Below are positions 62,635 through 64,000 of a stretch of 64,000 bases of DNA, in pieces. The notes under the pieces were generated by a model. The model saw only the letters and a list, made by a program, of their open reading frames with translations, did not search any database and was not told the origin of the DNA. The stretch covers positions 620,001 through 684,000 of the forward strand of contig NZ_CP010536.1 in NCBI RefSeq assembly GCF_000832305.1. The letters run 5' to 3'. The DNA comes from Cupriavidus basilensis. Lineage in GTDB: Bacteria; Pseudomonadota; Gammaproteobacteria; Burkholderiales; Burkholderiaceae. The stretch's first letter is position 1, and each line of letters opens with the position of its first letter. The translations under genes were made by a program, and so were the position numbers.

Positions 62635-63102
62635 ATGGCTACCCGTCCACCTCTCTCCCTGAAAGCCCGCGCCGTCGGCTACCTGTCGCGGCGCGAGCAC
62701 AGCCGGGCTGAGCTGGCGCGCAAGCTGGCCCCGCACGCCGAGTCTCCCGAGGCCCTCGAGCAACTGCTGGATGCGCTGGAGCGCGAGAACTGGCTGTCCA
62801 ACGCGCGCTTTGTCGACAGCCTGGTGCACCGGCGCGCGGCCCGCTATGGCGCCGCCCGCGTGATGCAGGAAGCCCGCACCCATCAGCTCGGCGGCGATCA
62901 GCTCGCCGACCTGCAGGATCGCCTGCGCGGGTCGGAGCTGGAGCGCGGCCGCGCGGTCTGGCAAAAGCGTTTTGGCACGCCGCCCGCCACGCCCGAAGAC
63001 AAGGCCAGGCAGATCCGCTTCATGGTCGCCCGCGGCTTTTCCCGCTCGGTGGTGAGCCAGGTGATCAAAGGGGCGGATGCGTGGCTGGATGGCAGTGACT
63101 GA
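62635..63102 (+). CDS. recX: Regulatory protein RecX
   Basis: The 155-residue RecX binds RecA filaments and limits their activity. The family pattern of alpha-helical repeats is visible: LKARAVGYLSRREHSRAELA, then ENWLSNARFVDSLVHRRAAR and YGAARVMQEARTHQLG, then RQIRFMVARGFSRSVVSQVI. The ATG at 62635 (MATRPPLSL) is used; a GTG at 62614 would add seven residues. It lies 180 bases after recA, behind a terminator and tandem repeats. Confidence 0.95.
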   Translation: MATRPPLSLKARAVGYLSRREHSRAELARKLAPHAESPEALEQLLDALERENWLSNARFVDSLVHRRAARYGAARVMQEARTHQLGGDQLADLQDRLRGSELERGRAVWQKRFGTPPATPEDKARQIRFMVARGFSRSVVSQVIKGADAWLDGSD

Positions 63103-63429
63103 CGTCCGCCGACGTGGCCGCCTCAAGTTCAAGTGATGCCGCAGTGATGCCGCGGTGATGTTACTGCCATGTCCTGCACCGGTTTCGGGCGCATACCTGC
63201 TTTGCCAGTAGGCGTATTCCGAATCTTCGCGCCTTGCTCACGCCTTGATCCTTACGCCGTTTCCCCCGCAATGCCGCGATTTTTCCGCATGCGCGGGACT
63301 TGCCCGTCGCTCGACAATCCCCGACAACAGCGCCGCGCGCAGTTTGTTCCCGGCGAGCGTTGTCCGGCATGTTAAAATCCTGCGGTTTTCCGGCCCAGCC
63401 GTCCATTTCTCCCGCTCCTGCCTGGTGTT
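63103..63429. other. Intergenic region between recX and the DUF2889 gene
   Basis: No gene is supported in these 327 bases. A -10-like TAAAAT lies at 63373-63378, about 50 bases before the next ATG, in a TTAAAATCC context and after a GC-rich stretch; a matching -35 is not evident. Frames readable on either strand are short and lack family character. Confidence 0.45.
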
Positions 63430-64000
63430 ATGCCGCTTTCCCCGCCCGTCAATCGCGCCCTGCGTCACCGTCGTGCCATCACGGCGGAGGCCTATCTTAG
63501 GGACGACGGCCTATGGGATATCGAGGCGCGCCTGACCGACACCAAGCCGCGCGAGATTCCGCTGGCCGGCGGCGGCATACGCCCGGTGGGCGAGCCGCTG
63601 CACGATCTGTGGCTGCGCGTCACCATCGACCTGCGCATGAACGTCGTGGACGCCGATGCCTGTTCCGACTGGGTGCCTTATCCCGGCCAGTGCGACACCA
63701 TCGGCCCGGCCTACCGCAAGCTGATCGGCCTGAACCTGATGAAGGGTTTCCGCAAGTCGGTGAAAGAGCGCCTGTCGGGCGTGGCCGGATGCACCCATCT
63801 GACCGAGCTGGCCGGCATACTGCCGACCACCGCGATCCAGGCATTCGCCGGCGATGTGTTCAACATTCGCGACGGCGGTGCCGAAGACACCAGTACCGAA
63901 CCGCCTTACCAGTTGCACGGCTGCCATGCCCTGCATTTCGAAGGCGAGGTCGTACGCCAGTTTTACCCCCGCTGGTATGGTCACCAGCCAAAACCGAGGA
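63430..64000 (+). CDS. DUF2889 family protein (runs off window)
   Basis: From the ATG at 63430 an open frame of at least 190 codons continues to the window edge without a stop. It begins MPLSPPVNRALRHRRAITAE, contains DDGLWDIEARLTDTKPREIP and a central LWLRVTIDLRMNVVDADACSD, and has the tail FYPRWYGHQPKP at the edge, consistent with DUF2889 proteins of about 190-200 residues. Their function is unknown to me. In Cupriavidus and relatives this gene commonly lies between recX and sucC; the start is supported by that context. Confidence 0.88.
   Translation, partial: MPLSPPVNRALRHRRAITAEAYLRDDGLWDIEARLTDTKPREIPLAGGGIRPVGEPLHDLWLRVTIDLRMNVVDADACSDWVPYPGQCDTIGPAYRKLIGLNLMKGFRKSVKERLSGVAGCTHLTELAGILPTTAIQAFAGDVFNIRDGGAEDTSTEPPYQLHGCHALHFEGEVVRQFYPRWYGHQPKPR

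Overview
The window is chromosomal DNA of a high-GC betaproteobacterium of the family Burkholderiaceae, most likely Cupriavidus or a close relative. This is an inference from gene order and protein character: a recA-recX-DUF2889 block, a miaB-ybeZ-ybeY-corC-lnt block, a separate-subunit glycyl-tRNA synthetase (glyQ/glyS), two Bug-type solute receptors and a complete biotin-independent malonate decarboxylase cluster. No species can be fixed from the sequence alone.

Layout. Positions 1-2495 (+) hold the end of pdxA, rsmA and trpS. Positions 2513-3245 and 13800-14345 are two copies, in opposite orientation, of a large intergenic element built from nested hairpins. They flank a minus-strand housekeeping run: glyQ, a secreted protein, glyS, gmhB, plsC, a SprT/YgjP-like metalloprotease, gloA and a DMT exporter, plus corC-lnt. 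The second copy splits the usual ybeY-corC-lnt order; ybeY, ybeZ and miaB lie on its other side. Between glyQ and lnt is a 29-codon hydrophobic ORF downstream of a near-consensus LexA box. Positions 17638-33579 are mixed: a ClC transporter, rhlE, srkA, a universal stress protein, an M20 hydrolase, small exported proteins, a LysR-Bug-aminotransferase group, and a DMT exporter divergent from an Lrp/AsnC regulator.

Positions 33589-44505 form the malonate system. mdcABCDEGH (minus) encode the decarboxylase, its acyl carrier protein, and the enzymes that build, attach and charge the prosthetic group. madLM (plus, divergent) encode the malonate importer. The LysR regulator mdcR is separated from madLM by a foreign-looking islet at about 41280-43590. 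The islet carries a PAAR-protein gene broken by an in-frame stop, an intact Tae4-type type VI amidase, and a three-helix membrane protein placed as its likely immunity partner.

Positions 44589-48550 (minus) encode a small acyl-CoA degradation set: crotonase, thiolase, SDR dehydrogenase and a Bug receptor. It diverges from a MarR-headed four-gene efflux operon (FUSC, DUF1656, HlyD and an outer-membrane factor) at 48905-54089. The right end holds a MetQ-like binding protein, a TolA-like protein, tRNA-Met, an MFS transporter, a two-component system coupled to a DUF4212 protein, and recA (with LexA box), recX and a DUF2889 gene that runs off the window.
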